A stretch of 64,000 nucleotides of DNA from Hydractinia symbiolongicarpus (Eukaryota; Cnidaria; Hydrozoa; Anthoathecata; Hydractiniidae): the NCBI RefSeq assembly GCF_029227915.1, contig NC_079881.1, positions 21,365,501 through 21,429,500 of the forward strand, written 5' to 3'. The notes below the pieces were generated by a model. It had not been told where the DNA came from, did no database searches, and was given only the letters and a program-made list of their open reading frames with translations. Positions 45,801-55,805 of this stretch are shown one piece after another; the stretch's first letter is position 1; the number at the start of each line of letters is the position of its first letter. The translations under genes were made by a program, and so were the position numbers.

Positions 45801-48050
45801 ATTGGGTTTGGGAACCAAAACTGATGATTAATAGCCTAAAAGGTGCAGTAGTTTTCAGGAAAGTTTGACCGATTTAAGCTACATTTGCATGTCATGTAGC
45901 TAACTAGCTACAGACTGTATTGCATATAAAGTTTCACATAAAGAGCGTAAAATAAATGTTTTCTTATATTTAACACGACCATCGTTATAATGCAGTATCA
46001 GCAGCAGATCAGAATTACAAACTTTGACAAGCAAATCTACAGTGCAATTTTCTGATAATATTCTTCATGAACTTTATGAAAAGGGCTGTGTACTTTTGTA
46101 TTAAGATAACAAGTCCTTTATTAATTGCTATTTTGTTTTGTACACAAATACTCAAAAAACATTTTTATAAATTTGAATCCTAAATCGAACATTTTTTCTT
46201 ACATATTTTGGCCTATGGACTACATTGTGTTACATTGTGTTACAAGCAAAACATTTTGCTCCATAAAAAACCTGACATACGAGCTTAATTTGTATGTAAG
46301 TGTGTCGTCACTTACATAAATAAGGTTATGAATAAAAATTCTCCCTGATGTGCACAAAAACATGTGAATGTAGCTTTAAAAAGCATCAAGCATACTGTAC
46401 ATATTTACTATATTATCCAGTTTCCCTGTTATTCAAGTAATCCTGCCTTTTTTGCCATGGATTGTAAAAAATATTTTCAAAATTAGCATACACTATCTGT
46501 GGAAGAAATTTTTGTGAAACTTTTTTTTGCAGAACTTTGGGCCAAATCTGCAAAAATGTTCCACAGAAATTTTAGAAATCAGTCAAATACGGTTCTAAAA
46601 AATTATTCTGCAAAATTTTCCATTTCAGCTAGCCGCAACAATTAAAAAAATTTTTATTTCTCCATACTTTGATTTCTTTAGGATCTAAGTTATTAAGTTC
46701 TATGTTGCTCATTTGTAAATGCCCTAACTTCTGAATACTATGTTAGACAAAATACTGATTTTGCCTCTGCTAAAATAATTAAACTTTAGGCAACCAAAAA
46801 TTAATACTGCACATTTCGCATATATTCTGCAAATTGAAGCATTTTTGTGTACCACTCACCCACAAAAATAAGTTTCAGGAAAATTTATTGTGCAAATAAT
46901 TTGTACCCTTGGTAAGTTTAGGCTGTTACAACAATTTTGAATGCATATTGAAATTGAAAAAAAAAAGTTATAAAGGTATTGCTTATAGCCTGGAAAAGAT
47001 TTGAGGTAGGTGTTTATACGTCTTATGCTTCATATTTCCAAACTTTGTTAAAAATACCTAAGTTTTGCTAAAAAAAAATACTACACTCAGGTTTTTTACC
47101 CAAAAATAATTCAACATATCCGGCCTATATATCCTGCAATATAGGATTCCTGCTAAACCCACCTCTATTTGTTGGTTAAAACACTAATCCAGTGGTGAAG
47201 TAATAATAGACTAGAGTAAATATGGTATTCTTGGTCACTGTTGAATATAACATTTTAGGGATGCTTTTAGGCAAGTTTAGGAACTTTCAAAAAAATTAAA
47301 TATTTATAAAACTTCCAAAATTTGTCTTTGAACACGAGGTATTCTTTTTGGAAAGACAGACATCACAAATACTTGGCGTTTCACAGTATCACCTGATTTT
47401 TTTATCAAAACTTCATAAAATGGTGAAATATTTTATTTTATCTTGCATTTATACCTGTCATCTTTAAATATATAGGGCACAGAACAATATCACATTAATG
47501 TGCTAAGATTATTTTGAGTTCTTCATATATGTTTTTTTAGTATTTTTCTTTCTTTTTTAGGTCAGCCATAATCTAACACAGCCATTATCAGCATTTCCAA
47601 AAAAATGTTGACAGAGTAAACTGCAAACATTAATTTGTGAAAAATGAATCACTAAAACTAATATATATTTATATAATTTATTTTAGTCTTATTTTGGTTA
47701 ATAGTATTTGAAAATTTTTAGAACTTTCTAGGTAGATCCCGAGTTTTTATACTTTTTATAACTGTGTGTAAATCTGTATATTTTTGTTATTTATTCAGGT
47801 GTAATTAAATTGAAGTATATCTAAATTGCGTTATTTGTCGCCCATATTTAATACTTTTCAGACCAGGTTACTTTAACCCCTTTTTTATATAAGAACAATG
47901 TTATAAGAACATGAACCTTAGACTCACAATCCCAGACTCAAATCATTGTTTTTACAACTAAAACTACTTAAGAAATGGAATAGTCAAAAAGCCTCAAAAA
48001 GCGGTTAAGTCACATAGTTTTGCGCAATTATTCAATCATTTATCCTGTTT
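45801..48050. other. Unassigned AT-rich spacer
   Basis: No gene recognised. A stretch at about 46490-46600 with repeated TTTTTGTGAAAC and TCTGCAAAAATG motifs resembles others at 6640-6730, 36300-36470 and 53090-53160 and may be a worn-out MITE. Confidence 0.4.
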
Positions 48051-48346
48051 TTAAATTGGAAATCTCAGCCTTGGGTCGACCATTGTACGTTTTGCTCTGT
48101 GGAAAGTTTCTCTTGACAAGGCGGAAATCTTCAAGCCTTGAGGATTTTTGTTCTCTTTGAATTCCCTTGTGATCAGTCTATCATAAACAATTCGCGAGAA
48201 TTTTCCGTTTTCCCTCTCTTTTTTCATTTGTACTCTCAATTCCTTTCTTATTTCGTTTGTTGCATCCGAAAAATCCTCATTAATGTAGATGTTCGTGTCC
48301 TTTAATCTGTTAGCATTTTTTAATATTAGGGTTTTGTCTTTGTAAT
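48051..48346 (-). pseudogene. L1-like ORF1, C-terminal part (split by transposon)
   Basis: Encodes YKDKTLILKNANRLKDTN, then INEDFSDAT, RKELRVQMKKERENGK and VYDRLI. These are the hallmarks of the C-terminal domain of L1-type ORF1 RNA-binding proteins of invertebrate LINEs. It is the continuation of the reading frame at 51924-52434, from which it is separated by the ISL2EU element. It ends at a stop at 48051, with no reverse transcriptase found beyond it. Confidence 0.8.
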
Positions 48347-48398
48347 TCCCCGTTCCCTCTATACGGCTAATTCGCAATGCATTATGGTAGTTGTATTC
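48347..48398 (+). repeat. Left terminal inverted repeat of the ISL2EU element
   Basis: 52 bases starting TCCCCGTTCCCTCTATACGG, identical to the reverse complement of 51870-51921. It contains the first in-frame ATG of the transposase at 48384. Confidence 0.95.
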
Positions 48399-50006
48399 CG
48401 CGAAAACGTAAACAAACCATTCGTAGTAACAAAAATGGCCGAACAAGTACACTTCATCCTTAATTCTACTCAAAACCAAAGCGATATACAAAATTCTAAT
48501 CAAGACAACAGTTTTTTTCAAAACTTGGGCTCTCCTGCAAGCATTGGCTCAAACTTTTCATCAAGTTCAAGCTTTTTATTGCAAGCTAAAAGTAAAGGAG
48601 GAGGGATAACTTGCTGTGTACCTCTCTGTCAAAACAACTCAAAGAAGAATCCAGACTTATCTTTTTATGTCATTCCTAAAGACTCAGAGCTTCGAAAGAA
48701 ATGGCTTTTTATGATCAGTAGAAAGGATTTTGTACCTTCTACATCGCATAGAGTTTGCTCTGTTCATTTCACTGGTGGAAAGAAGACATATATGAACAAT
48801 GTTCCCACAATAGTCCCAAAAACTATCAAACCAACAGCTAGCAAACCAAGAAAAACTCTCAACAGTACAAACTGTAAATTGCAACTATTTTCTCCTGTGA
48901 GGGCTACGACAAATGACATTGCTGCAGAATTATCTGTGGAGGAAGAGTTAAAACAAGAGTTGGAAAAATTGAGAGCCGAAATTAGTTGTATGAGAATTCA
49001 TGAAAAGGAACTTGATCGAACTATTGAAAAACAACAAGCCACTATAAGTGACATAGCATTTTCAATTGACCGGTTTAAACACAATGAAGCACACTTTAAG
49101 TTTTATACCGGATTCGAATCTTATAAATTATTCAAAGCAGTTTTAGAATATTTACAACCAGCTGCAAATAAACTAATATATTGGGGTTCAAATACTAACA
49201 CTGAAAATACAAAAAATATAAACTCTACAAAACGAGGCCGATCACGATCATTGAGCGCAGAAGAAGAATTCTTTATGATACTGGTTCGAATTCGATGTGG
49301 ACTTTTGTTAGAAGATATGGCTGTTCGATTTAATATGTCGACAAGTCACATAAGCAGAATATTGATTACATGGACAGATTTTTTACATTCACAATTCCGT
49401 ATGCTTCCAATATGGGCTTCAAAAGAAACAGTACAAAATAGAATGCCGAAATGTTTTCAAAAAAGTTACCCAAATACCCGTGTCATATTAGATTGTACAG
49501 AAGTATTTGTGGAAATGCCTACGTCATATCGCACACAGTCCAGTACCTTTTCAAATTACAAACACCATAATACAGCAAAAGGATTAGTCGGAATAGCTCC
49601 TGATGGATCAGTGACATTTGTCTCTGATTTGTATGGTGGACGCTTTTCGGATAAACGAATAACAAAAGATAGTGGTATATACGATTTGCTAGAGCCTGGG
49701 GATTCTGTGATGGCTGATAGAGGATTTGAGCTCGAGGAAGATTTACCTGATGGAGTAACATTAAATATTCCACCATTTTTAGATGGAAAACCTCAGCTAA
49801 GTTTATTAGAGGAAAACGAAACTAGAAGAATAGCATCTGTACGTGTACATGTCGAACGAGCAATCGAACGTATAAAAAATTACCGAATTTTACAAACAGT
49901 TTTCAAACTATCAATGGCTGCTGAACTCAATAAGATATGGGTTATTTGTTGTTATTTAGTTAATTTTTTACCACAGTTGGTACCAGATGTAAATACGAAT
50001 GACTAA
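48384..50006 (+). CDS. THAP-domain DDE transposase (DDE_Tnp_4 type)
   Basis: Catalyses excision and integration of the element that carries it. 540 residues from the first ATG, which lies in the terminal repeat; a second ATG at 48435 (Met18) also has a good start context and is a plausible alternative. Residues about 77-145 form a THAP zinc finger (Cys78 or Cys77, Cys82, Cys125, His128, then the NVPTIVP box), expected to bind the element ends. A coiled coil covers about 185-225, and a helix-turn-helix covers about 290-330 (EDMAVRFNMSTSHISRIL). The catalytic domain has Asp370 in VILDCTEV, Asp445 in VMADRGF and Glu491 in VHVERAIERIK. No stop or frameshift is seen, so the enzyme may be functional. 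Confidence 0.9.
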   Translation: MVVVFRENVNKPFVVTKMAEQVHFILNSTQNQSDIQNSNQDNSFFQNLGSPASIGSNFSSSSSFLLQAKSKGGGITCCVPLCQNNSKKNPDLSFYVIPKDSELRKKWLFMISRKDFVPSTSHRVCSVHFTGGKKTYMNNVPTIVPKTIKPTASKPRKTLNSTNCKLQLFSPVRATTNDIAAELSVEEELKQELEKLRAEISCMRIHEKELDRTIEKQQATISDIAFSIDRFKHNEAHFKFYTGFESYKLFKAVLEYLQPAANKLIYWGSNTNTENTKNINSTKRGRSRSLSAEEEFFMILVRIRCGLLLEDMAVRFNMSTSHISRILITWTDFLHSQFRMLPIWASKETVQNRMPKCFQKSYPNTRVILDCTEVFVEMPTSYRTQSSTFSNYKHHNTAKGLVGIAPDGSVTFVSDLYGGRFSDKRITKDSGIYDLLEPGDSVMADRGFELEEDLPDGVTLNIPPFLDGKPQLSLLEENETRRIASVRVHVERAIERIKNYRILQTVFKLSMAAELNKIWVICCYLVNFLPQLVPDVNTND

Positions 50007-50094
50007 AAATTATAAACTTTCGTACACTATATATATATATATACTAGATCATGAAATATAAAGACAAAACAATATTGTGAGGAAACAATTTTAT
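50007..50094. other. Convergent gap between transposase and nuclease genes
   Basis: 88 AT-rich bases with a short (TA)n run at 50027-50043. It must hold the 3' ends of both transcripts, which may overlap. Confidence 0.7.
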
Positions 50095-51660
50095 TTACTC
50101 ACACTGTTGTTCTGTAATGTTGCTGTGCATGAAAGTGAAATAAAAGTGTGTTAGCTCAGGCAAAGTAATTCTGTTCCATTTTTCCTTTTGAAAAACTATT
50201 GTTTCCACATGTCGGTCAACTTTTGTATAAACAATAAAATCAATTTCATTGACTTGTGTTACTGCCATCACACCTTGACATTGGTGAAAATAATTATGTC
50301 TTTCTTTGAGTTTTGGCTTGCCATTCGATATTTGTAAAAAAAAATTTTTATCTTTGCATGCGTCAGAAATAGAGCAATCCTTTTTTGAATATGGGCACTT
50401 CACCTCAATCAATCGAGCATTCCCATTCAAAGTTGTTGCGCCATCAGGACTTGCACCTAACCACGGCCATTTTGGATTAATAACGAAACCACATTTTTCG
50501 ACTTCAATATTTTTCTCGGTTTGATACCAGTTTAGAGCATTAACTTCATTTTCTAAGCCCCATTTGCAGGCCTCTGATGTAAAGTTTTTATTTTTATTTA
50601 GACATTTTTGTAATATGCTTTTTGGATGTATATTTTTTCTTCTATTTATAATAGATCCAAAATTGGATGATGTTATGCGTTTCTTTCTTTCTGTGTACCA
50701 CATATCACATTTATACTGAGTACATGTGGATTTTTCTATGTCTCGAACTTGTTCGGCATTGACATGAATGAAATTGTTTACAAATGACTTTTGCTCATCT
50801 GATAACTCTGCTATTTCTGGTTCAAAGTCAAGAGCCTGCAAAAATAAATTAACTGTCGGACGTAATTCAACTGTTTCACTGTTTGTCTGTTCAAAATTAA
50901 ATTCTTTTATAGATGTGTCATAAAATGATGATGGTTTATAGTCATTTCCTTGTAATAAATATGCCATTGAAGTTCCTTGCCCTATTTCAAATAAGTCTGT
51001 CGCTAATTTTTTGACTTTTTCGGTTGAGGGCTCATGTGCAAACAGTGGTGTAGAACAAAATTTTCTATTTCCTGTGACCAACGGTCTTTTGCGACTTTCA
51101 TTTGTGTCTTTCGTAAGGTCTGCTTTCTCGAATGCCATTGCAGAAAATTTTATTGGTGCAGAATTTGCACTTTCTCCAGGTACATGCCATTTTTGTAACA
51201 AATCTGTGCATGTCTCACCACTTCTTTGACACAGGTGGACATAAACAGAATATTTTTCTCTTTTCATGGAAGCAGCTACAAAACATTTCACAAGAAAAGT
51301 TAATTTTTCAGCCATAACATTACTTTTAACTCTCACTTTCTTCACGTAGCTCTCCTTGAATAGTTGGTATCCAAGAATTTTATGCTTTGTAGCACCCTTC
51401 GGCTTGCTATCACAGCTATTTCCAAGAACTAAATATTGGTGAATTTTCTCCTGGGTGATCGAAGGCATAGCTGCAAGATCAGTTGACCATTGACTTATAT
51501 CTTCGTGTGTTCTTTCCTCCACTTCTTCGTCCCTCTCGGCATTTGTTAATTCTTTAAAAACAGGTCTTGGTACCACACAAGAGCTTTGAGAAAAGCTAGG
51601 CCCAAGATCTGTAGAGCTTAAAATTATATCTAAATCTGTATCCTTATTTATTACTTCCAT
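50095..51660 (-). CDS. YqaJ-type nuclease of the ISL2EU element
   Basis: Second protein of the element, 521 residues from the first ATG at 51660. The C-terminal half is a YqaJ/lambda-exonuclease-like domain: the helix TERKKRITSSNFG, a GLENE motif, the metal-binding Asp in LGASPDG, and Glu-x-Lys in LIEVKCP, followed by HQCQGVMA. These are the PD-(D/E)XK catalytic residues and all are present. The N-terminal half contains VAASMKREKYSVYVHL and CTDLLQKWHVPGE, which in related proteins flank a SWIM zinc finger. Here the finger between them seems to be deleted (SGE joins directly to TCTDLLQ). It probably processes DNA ends or intermediates during transposition; its exact role in this family is not established to my knowledge. 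Confidence 0.85.
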   Translation of the reverse strand: MEVINKDTDLDIILSSTDLGPSFSQSSCVVPRPVFKELTNAERDEEVEERTHEDISQWSTDLAAMPSITQEKIHQYLVLGNSCDSKPKGATKHKILGYQLFKESYVKKVRVKSNVMAEKLTFLVKCFVAASMKREKYSVYVHLCQRSGETCTDLLQKWHVPGESANSAPIKFSAMAFEKADLTKDTNESRKRPLVTGNRKFCSTPLFAHEPSTEKVKKLATDLFEIGQGTSMAYLLQGNDYKPSSFYDTSIKEFNFEQTNSETVELRPTVNLFLQALDFEPEIAELSDEQKSFVNNFIHVNAEQVRDIEKSTCTQYKCDMWYTERKKRITSSNFGSIINRRKNIHPKSILQKCLNKNKNFTSEACKWGLENEVNALNWYQTEKNIEVEKCGFVINPKWPWLGASPDGATTLNGNARLIEVKCPYSKKDCSISDACKDKNFFLQISNGKPKLKERHNYFHQCQGVMAVTQVNEIDFIVYTKVDRHVETIVFQKEKWNRITLPELTHFYFTFMHSNITEQQCE

Positions 51661-51869
51661 TTCGACTTCTTTCACTCCTAAAACCTCACTAACTAACAAT
51701 ATTTAAATGTTTACATCAATAACACGGGTTTTGGATAAGGGAGATAATGATTTTCTTGAGGAGATTTGAAAATTATCACAAACAATAACGGCTTTTTGTT
51801 ATTATCGCCACAATAAAAAGAATGCTGTTATTTATTTACAAACTCTCGCTTCTGGGAGGGAAAACTGTA

Positions 51870-51921
51870 GAATACAACTACCATAATGCATTGCGAATTA
51901 GCCGTATAGAGGGAACGGGGA
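51870..51921 (-). repeat. Right terminal inverted repeat of the ISL2EU element
   Basis: Perfect reverse-complement partner of 48347-48398. The base pair AT follows directly on the outside, as it does on the left. Confidence 0.95.
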
Positions 51922-52434
51922 ATTCAGTAATTTGAATATTATTGTCCGTGGTCTGGCGTTATCTTGTGCTGTATTTTCTTCGATTTCCTCTGAATTCTCT
52001 CCCGCTGTTTCACCAATCCCATCTATACGAAGATTGTGTCGACGATTTCTGTCTTCTAGTGTTCGTATTTTGTGTTTCAGTTCTGTTTGTTTTTCTACGT
52101 ATATTTTTTCTTTTGTTACTCGTTGCTGTTCGTTCGTTTGTTTAATCTCTTCAATCTTTTCGTTTAATGCTTTATCCATGTCCTTTATTTTGTCATCAAT
52201 TAACCCTTGTGTAAATTCAAGGCTTGTTTTAAATTCACCAACCGTTGATTCCAATTCCTTTTGTTTGTTTTCTATTAGTTCGATTCTTTCGTTAAAACTT
52301 TTTACTTGCTGTGTCAGTTTTTCAATTTTTTCAGTTACAATTTTTGCGTTGCCTGTAATTATATTTAACAATGGCTGTTTTTGAATCTGAAACTTTTCTT
52401 TCATGAGTTCGGTTATCTCTTCAATTGATGCCAT
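51922..52434 (-). pseudogene. L1-like ORF1, N-terminal part (split by transposon)
   Basis: Starts with ATG at 52434. A coiled coil runs over residues 1-130 and is followed by LEDRNRRHNLRIDGI, the start of the RRM-like domain of LINE ORF1 proteins, then NARPRTIIFKLLN. Between GENSEEIEEN and NARPRT about 30 residues seen in relatives appear to be missing, so the copy was already damaged. The frame continues in the fragment at 48346-48051 once the transposon and one AT are removed. Confidence 0.8.
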
Positions 52435-54439
52435 TATGATTAAAAAATTTAAATTAAATTAAATTAATGATTGCAACAAAAATATTTTTAATTTTACTAG
52501 AAAAATTCTTCAGCTCAAAAAACACGTCTGCTCTAAATGCCAACGTTTTCGAAAAACATAACATTTGTTTACAATACCGTGATGTACCACAAACGAACTT
52601 TATCCCATAAAACGCATAAAACGTCCCATACTAAACAACTTCCTGAGCTTGCCTCGGAAAAAATCAACAAATGAAATAATTTTCAACCATCATGACCGAC
52701 ACACTTTAGAAAACCTTACCAGCCTGAGCATCCCAAATAGGGAAATGCCGTCTCTTCTTTTTTCACTACAATATTCCAAACTAGATCTTTTCCTTCTTTC
52801 GACTAAAACGCTGTGTACACGTACGTACCAAACCTCGTTACCGGCAGCGCGTGTTGTTTCTTTTGATTATAAGCCCCCAGCATTTTTTAAGCCCCTCGAT
52901 TAAGCGCCCATGCAAAAAATCCAAAAATTTAATAAGCGCCCAGGGCGCTTGTTCGGTTTATTACGGTAAAAAATATAAAAACAAGAGATGTGTTTATTAC
53001 GAAAATAAATAATTGTAATCGGATAAGAAAGATAAACTCCTTTTCAAATTTTGCGTGTATTTTTTGGCAGATCATCCAATCCGTAACGTTTTTTACGTGG
53101 AGTTATTTTTGCGAATTTCGTCAATAATAACAAAACTCGCAAAAATTCATTTACACAAAAATAAATCCGAATAATGTAGTCCCGCGTATTATCGGACAAA
53201 AAATTAGAAAAACTAGTCTGCTGCTGTTTGAATGAAATGAGCAAGTTTCTCTATATTCCCAATAGGTAAATTACACGGCAAATTTGCCGGCGAAATATAT
53301 GATATCATGTGCTGTTTTTTTTTTTGTTTTGATGTTTTTTCGAAACAATTCATTCTTCAAAGAGTAAATACAGTTCCATTTTTAGCGGCTGAAAATTTCA
53401 CTATGTAAATAGAATGCTGAAAAGAATTACAAAAAATAACTATTTCGATTTTTAATGCTCAGGAGTTTCCACAGATTCTTCTCCATGTTCAAAATTTGCA
53501 TCATCAAGCTCGTACACAGAACCCTTTTTGTCTTTCTGCCTAAGTCACAAAGAGAGAAAGACCTAACGTTTCCATTGCCATCGCTCATCAAAGTATTCTT
53601 ATTTTTACAAGGTTATACTTATTTTGCAATCTCGGGTTGTGATGTAGCGATTTATTGGTATGCGAGGATGTATTGCTGCACGTAATTTGAGATTACAGAC
53701 AGTTGCGACTTCAAGTGTATTGGAGGATTAAAATACTAGTAGAAAAAAACACCACAAAATCAATACACACAAATGCATTTTATGACCGGGTTGGTCAGTC
53801 ACGTATGCAACCAGGTTGGTCAGTTAGTTAATTCAACTGAGTTTGAGTTGTCAGTTGTTTATCCAAACAATTTAGTCGAGCATTTTAACGTCGGTTTTCG
53901 TCTTTCGTGGTAGAATTGCGTGATGGAATTACAAAGATCAACGAATTGCGTGCGTGTGTTTCTTATTCGATTAATCCAAAGGTGGATCCTTATCTTGGTT
54001 ACGTATCTTCCAAATTGACACAGTTAAGTCTATGATATCATGCATATTTCTCTTACATCATGCGAAAACTGGTCTATTACAAAAAAGAAAAAACCCAGGG
54101 CATGACCTTGAACACAGGCCTATTTTTCTCTCTACGCCACTACGTTTTATGTGGCCTAAAGGTGGGTTTCGAGATTGAGGGTGCACGCATAATTCTGGTG
54201 TAAAAGCTTTACTCATTTTACGATGTTGTATTAAACCAACCTCGTTTTAGATCGTTGATGATGGATTTACCGTAAGAATAAGATGGTATAGCTAAAAAAA
54301 ATATTGTGCATTGTACAAAATAAATTGTAGTTTGCCCACTTTGAAAATTCTTTGCTACTCAATTTGTACGAGGCCAAATATAAAGAACAAAAAAAACAAA
54401 TGCAATCTTACGTTACGTTGGTCATACACCGGCCGTTTT
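52435..54439. other. Unassigned spacer with repeat debris
   Basis: At 52865-52970, AAGCGCCC-type motifs and their inverse (GGGCGCTT) form a small palindrome, probably MITE debris. At 53760-53830 a CCGGGTTGGTCAGT-like motif is repeated. No convincing gene on either strand. Confidence 0.4.
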
Positions 54440-55043
54440 CTAGTCAATCTCTTTTCAAAAAGCGGACACCTAATTAGCGGACACTCTAATTAGCGGGAAA
54501 TATTTTCTGAACCATAGAGCAAATGTGGCTTCTTTCTCTCTTCAATTAGCGGACAATTCAATAAAATCAAAAACAAGCAAAGAAAAATAGACAAAAATGA
54601 ATAGTTTTTCTAACATTTATTTCAAACATTTTGCAACATTTGTGTCCAGCTTCTCCCCAATTTTCTTTACAACCACTTTATCAGCTTTTCATGGTTGATA
54701 GAACTAAGCGTTTAGAGAGGAAAGAGAAACTCTCTCCTCCATTAAGAAGAGACCAAAGACCGTCAACAATTAATTAAAAATTTCAAAATATAATCTTTAA
54801 TCACTTATCCATCATTTGTTAAAATTTGTTTGAAAGACTTTTAAAGATCTGTGAAGATTGAAAGTTTGGTTTGTTATCATTATGTTAATATTAAAATATT
54901 ATCATTTGTTATTTTTCCTTTGTGATACAAAAATCGGCTTTAATTTCTAATTTGCGGCTTAAAATGTTAGACTTTCCAAAAGGCGGACACTTCAAATTAG
55001 CGGACACTTTAGTTGATGGTGTCCGCTAATTGGAGAGTACACT
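54440..55043. mobile_element. Non-autonomous DNA element with repeated GCGGACAC motifs
   Basis: Copies of ATTAGCGGACAC cluster at 54459-54560 and again at 54975-55015. The inverted form GTGTCCGCTAATTGG follows at about 55018, just before the end ACACTATAG. The interior is AT-rich without coding capacity. The pattern suits a MITE of the Tc1/mariner/pogo type, but the left border is not precise. Confidence 0.5.
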
Positions 55044-55097
55044 ATAGTCACAAAATTTAAATCCGTGGCACATATTCTAAAAAAATTCTATTTCGTC

Positions 55098-55805
55098 TTA
55101 ACAAATTTTCTTCGTTTGTTTTAACTCAGCTTTCCACCACCAACAAGTCAGGAGTACAGCTATCTTATGAAGCGCCGATCCGAACAAAAAAGCGCCAGCA
55201 AAAAACAAAACACGCTGCACTATATTCATTCCTCTCAAGAATGGATACACCCAGAAGTTACCACGATATGCTACCCACAGAATCCACATCAGATAAGTAG
55301 CTGCGTACAATACCCAACCGATGCATCCTTTGAAAAAACTGACGCTTGGCTTATGAAAGGTAATCAAGGTTTCCAACAACGATGTTACAATCGGTCCCGT
55401 ATGAATGGCTTGATTGTAAAATCCATAAGGGTGCATATATTTTCTTTTGAAGGCTGGTAACATTAAATCTGGTTCGATTGCGTATATCCCCCAAAATAAA
55501 ATGCTAACGGTAAGAGATACTGGAAAAAGTACACCGAGAAATATATAATCGAGTATCTCTCGGCTACGGTTTTTTTGGTTTCGTTGAAGCTTTTCTTTGT
55601 TGACAACTAAGTCTTTCAAATCCACCAGAGTGGCGTAACCGAAGTAGAAAATCGATAAAAAAATATTCAACACTGTCAGGTACTTGTATCTACCACCATA
55701 GATAAGATTGGATCCCGGTATGACAATCGGATTGTATTCTGTGTACACATAGAATGTGAAAGTAGAGAAGTGGTACAACAACTGTAACGCGATTTTAGAC
55801 GCCAT
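55098..55805 (-). CDS. AIG1/ADTRP-family membrane hydrolase
   Basis: Multi-pass membrane enzyme family that hydrolyses fatty acid esters of hydroxy fatty acids through a catalytic Thr and His. Single-exon frame of 235 residues, the usual length, beginning with ATG at 55805. About five to six hydrophobic segments are visible. The catalytic threonine sits in GGRYKYLTVLN (Thr44) and the histidine in YNQAIHTGPI (His135), matching positions 43 and 134 of human AIG1. The motifs WVYPFL and MWILWVAY also agree with the family. A TTTTACTAG pyrimidine-rich acceptor-like site lies about 30 bases before the ATG, so a 5' UTR intron or spliced-leader addition is possible. ADTRP and AIG1 cannot be told apart from this alone. 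Confidence 0.88.
   Translation of the reverse strand: MASKIALQLLYHFSTFTFYVYTEYNPIVIPGSNLIYGGRYKYLTVLNIFLSIFYFGYATLVDLKDLVVNKEKLQRNQKNRSREILDYIFLGVLFPVSLTVSILFWGIYAIEPDLMLPAFKRKYMHPYGFYNQAIHTGPIVTSLLETLITFHKPSVSFFKGCIGWVLYAATYLMWILWVAYRGNFWVYPFLRGMNIVQRVLFFAGAFLFGSALHKIAVLLTCWWWKAELKQTKKIC

Larger units (their letters stand above)
48347..51921. mobile_element. ISL2EU-type DNA transposon, complete
   Basis: 3575 bp bounded by 52-bp perfect terminal inverted repeats and flanked by AT on both sides (48345-48346 and 51922-51923). It encodes a THAP-DDE transposase on the plus strand and a YqaJ-domain nuclease on the minus strand, placed tail to tail with 88 bases between the stop codons. This two-gene content and the AT target duplication match the ISL2EU superfamily as I know it. 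Identical ends and open reading frames suggest a recent insertion. Confidence 0.88.

Noticed and set aside
51932-52384. 150-codon plus-strand frame rich in Ser, Cys and Phe
   Set aside because: Antisense shadow of the coiled-coil part of the L1-like ORF1.
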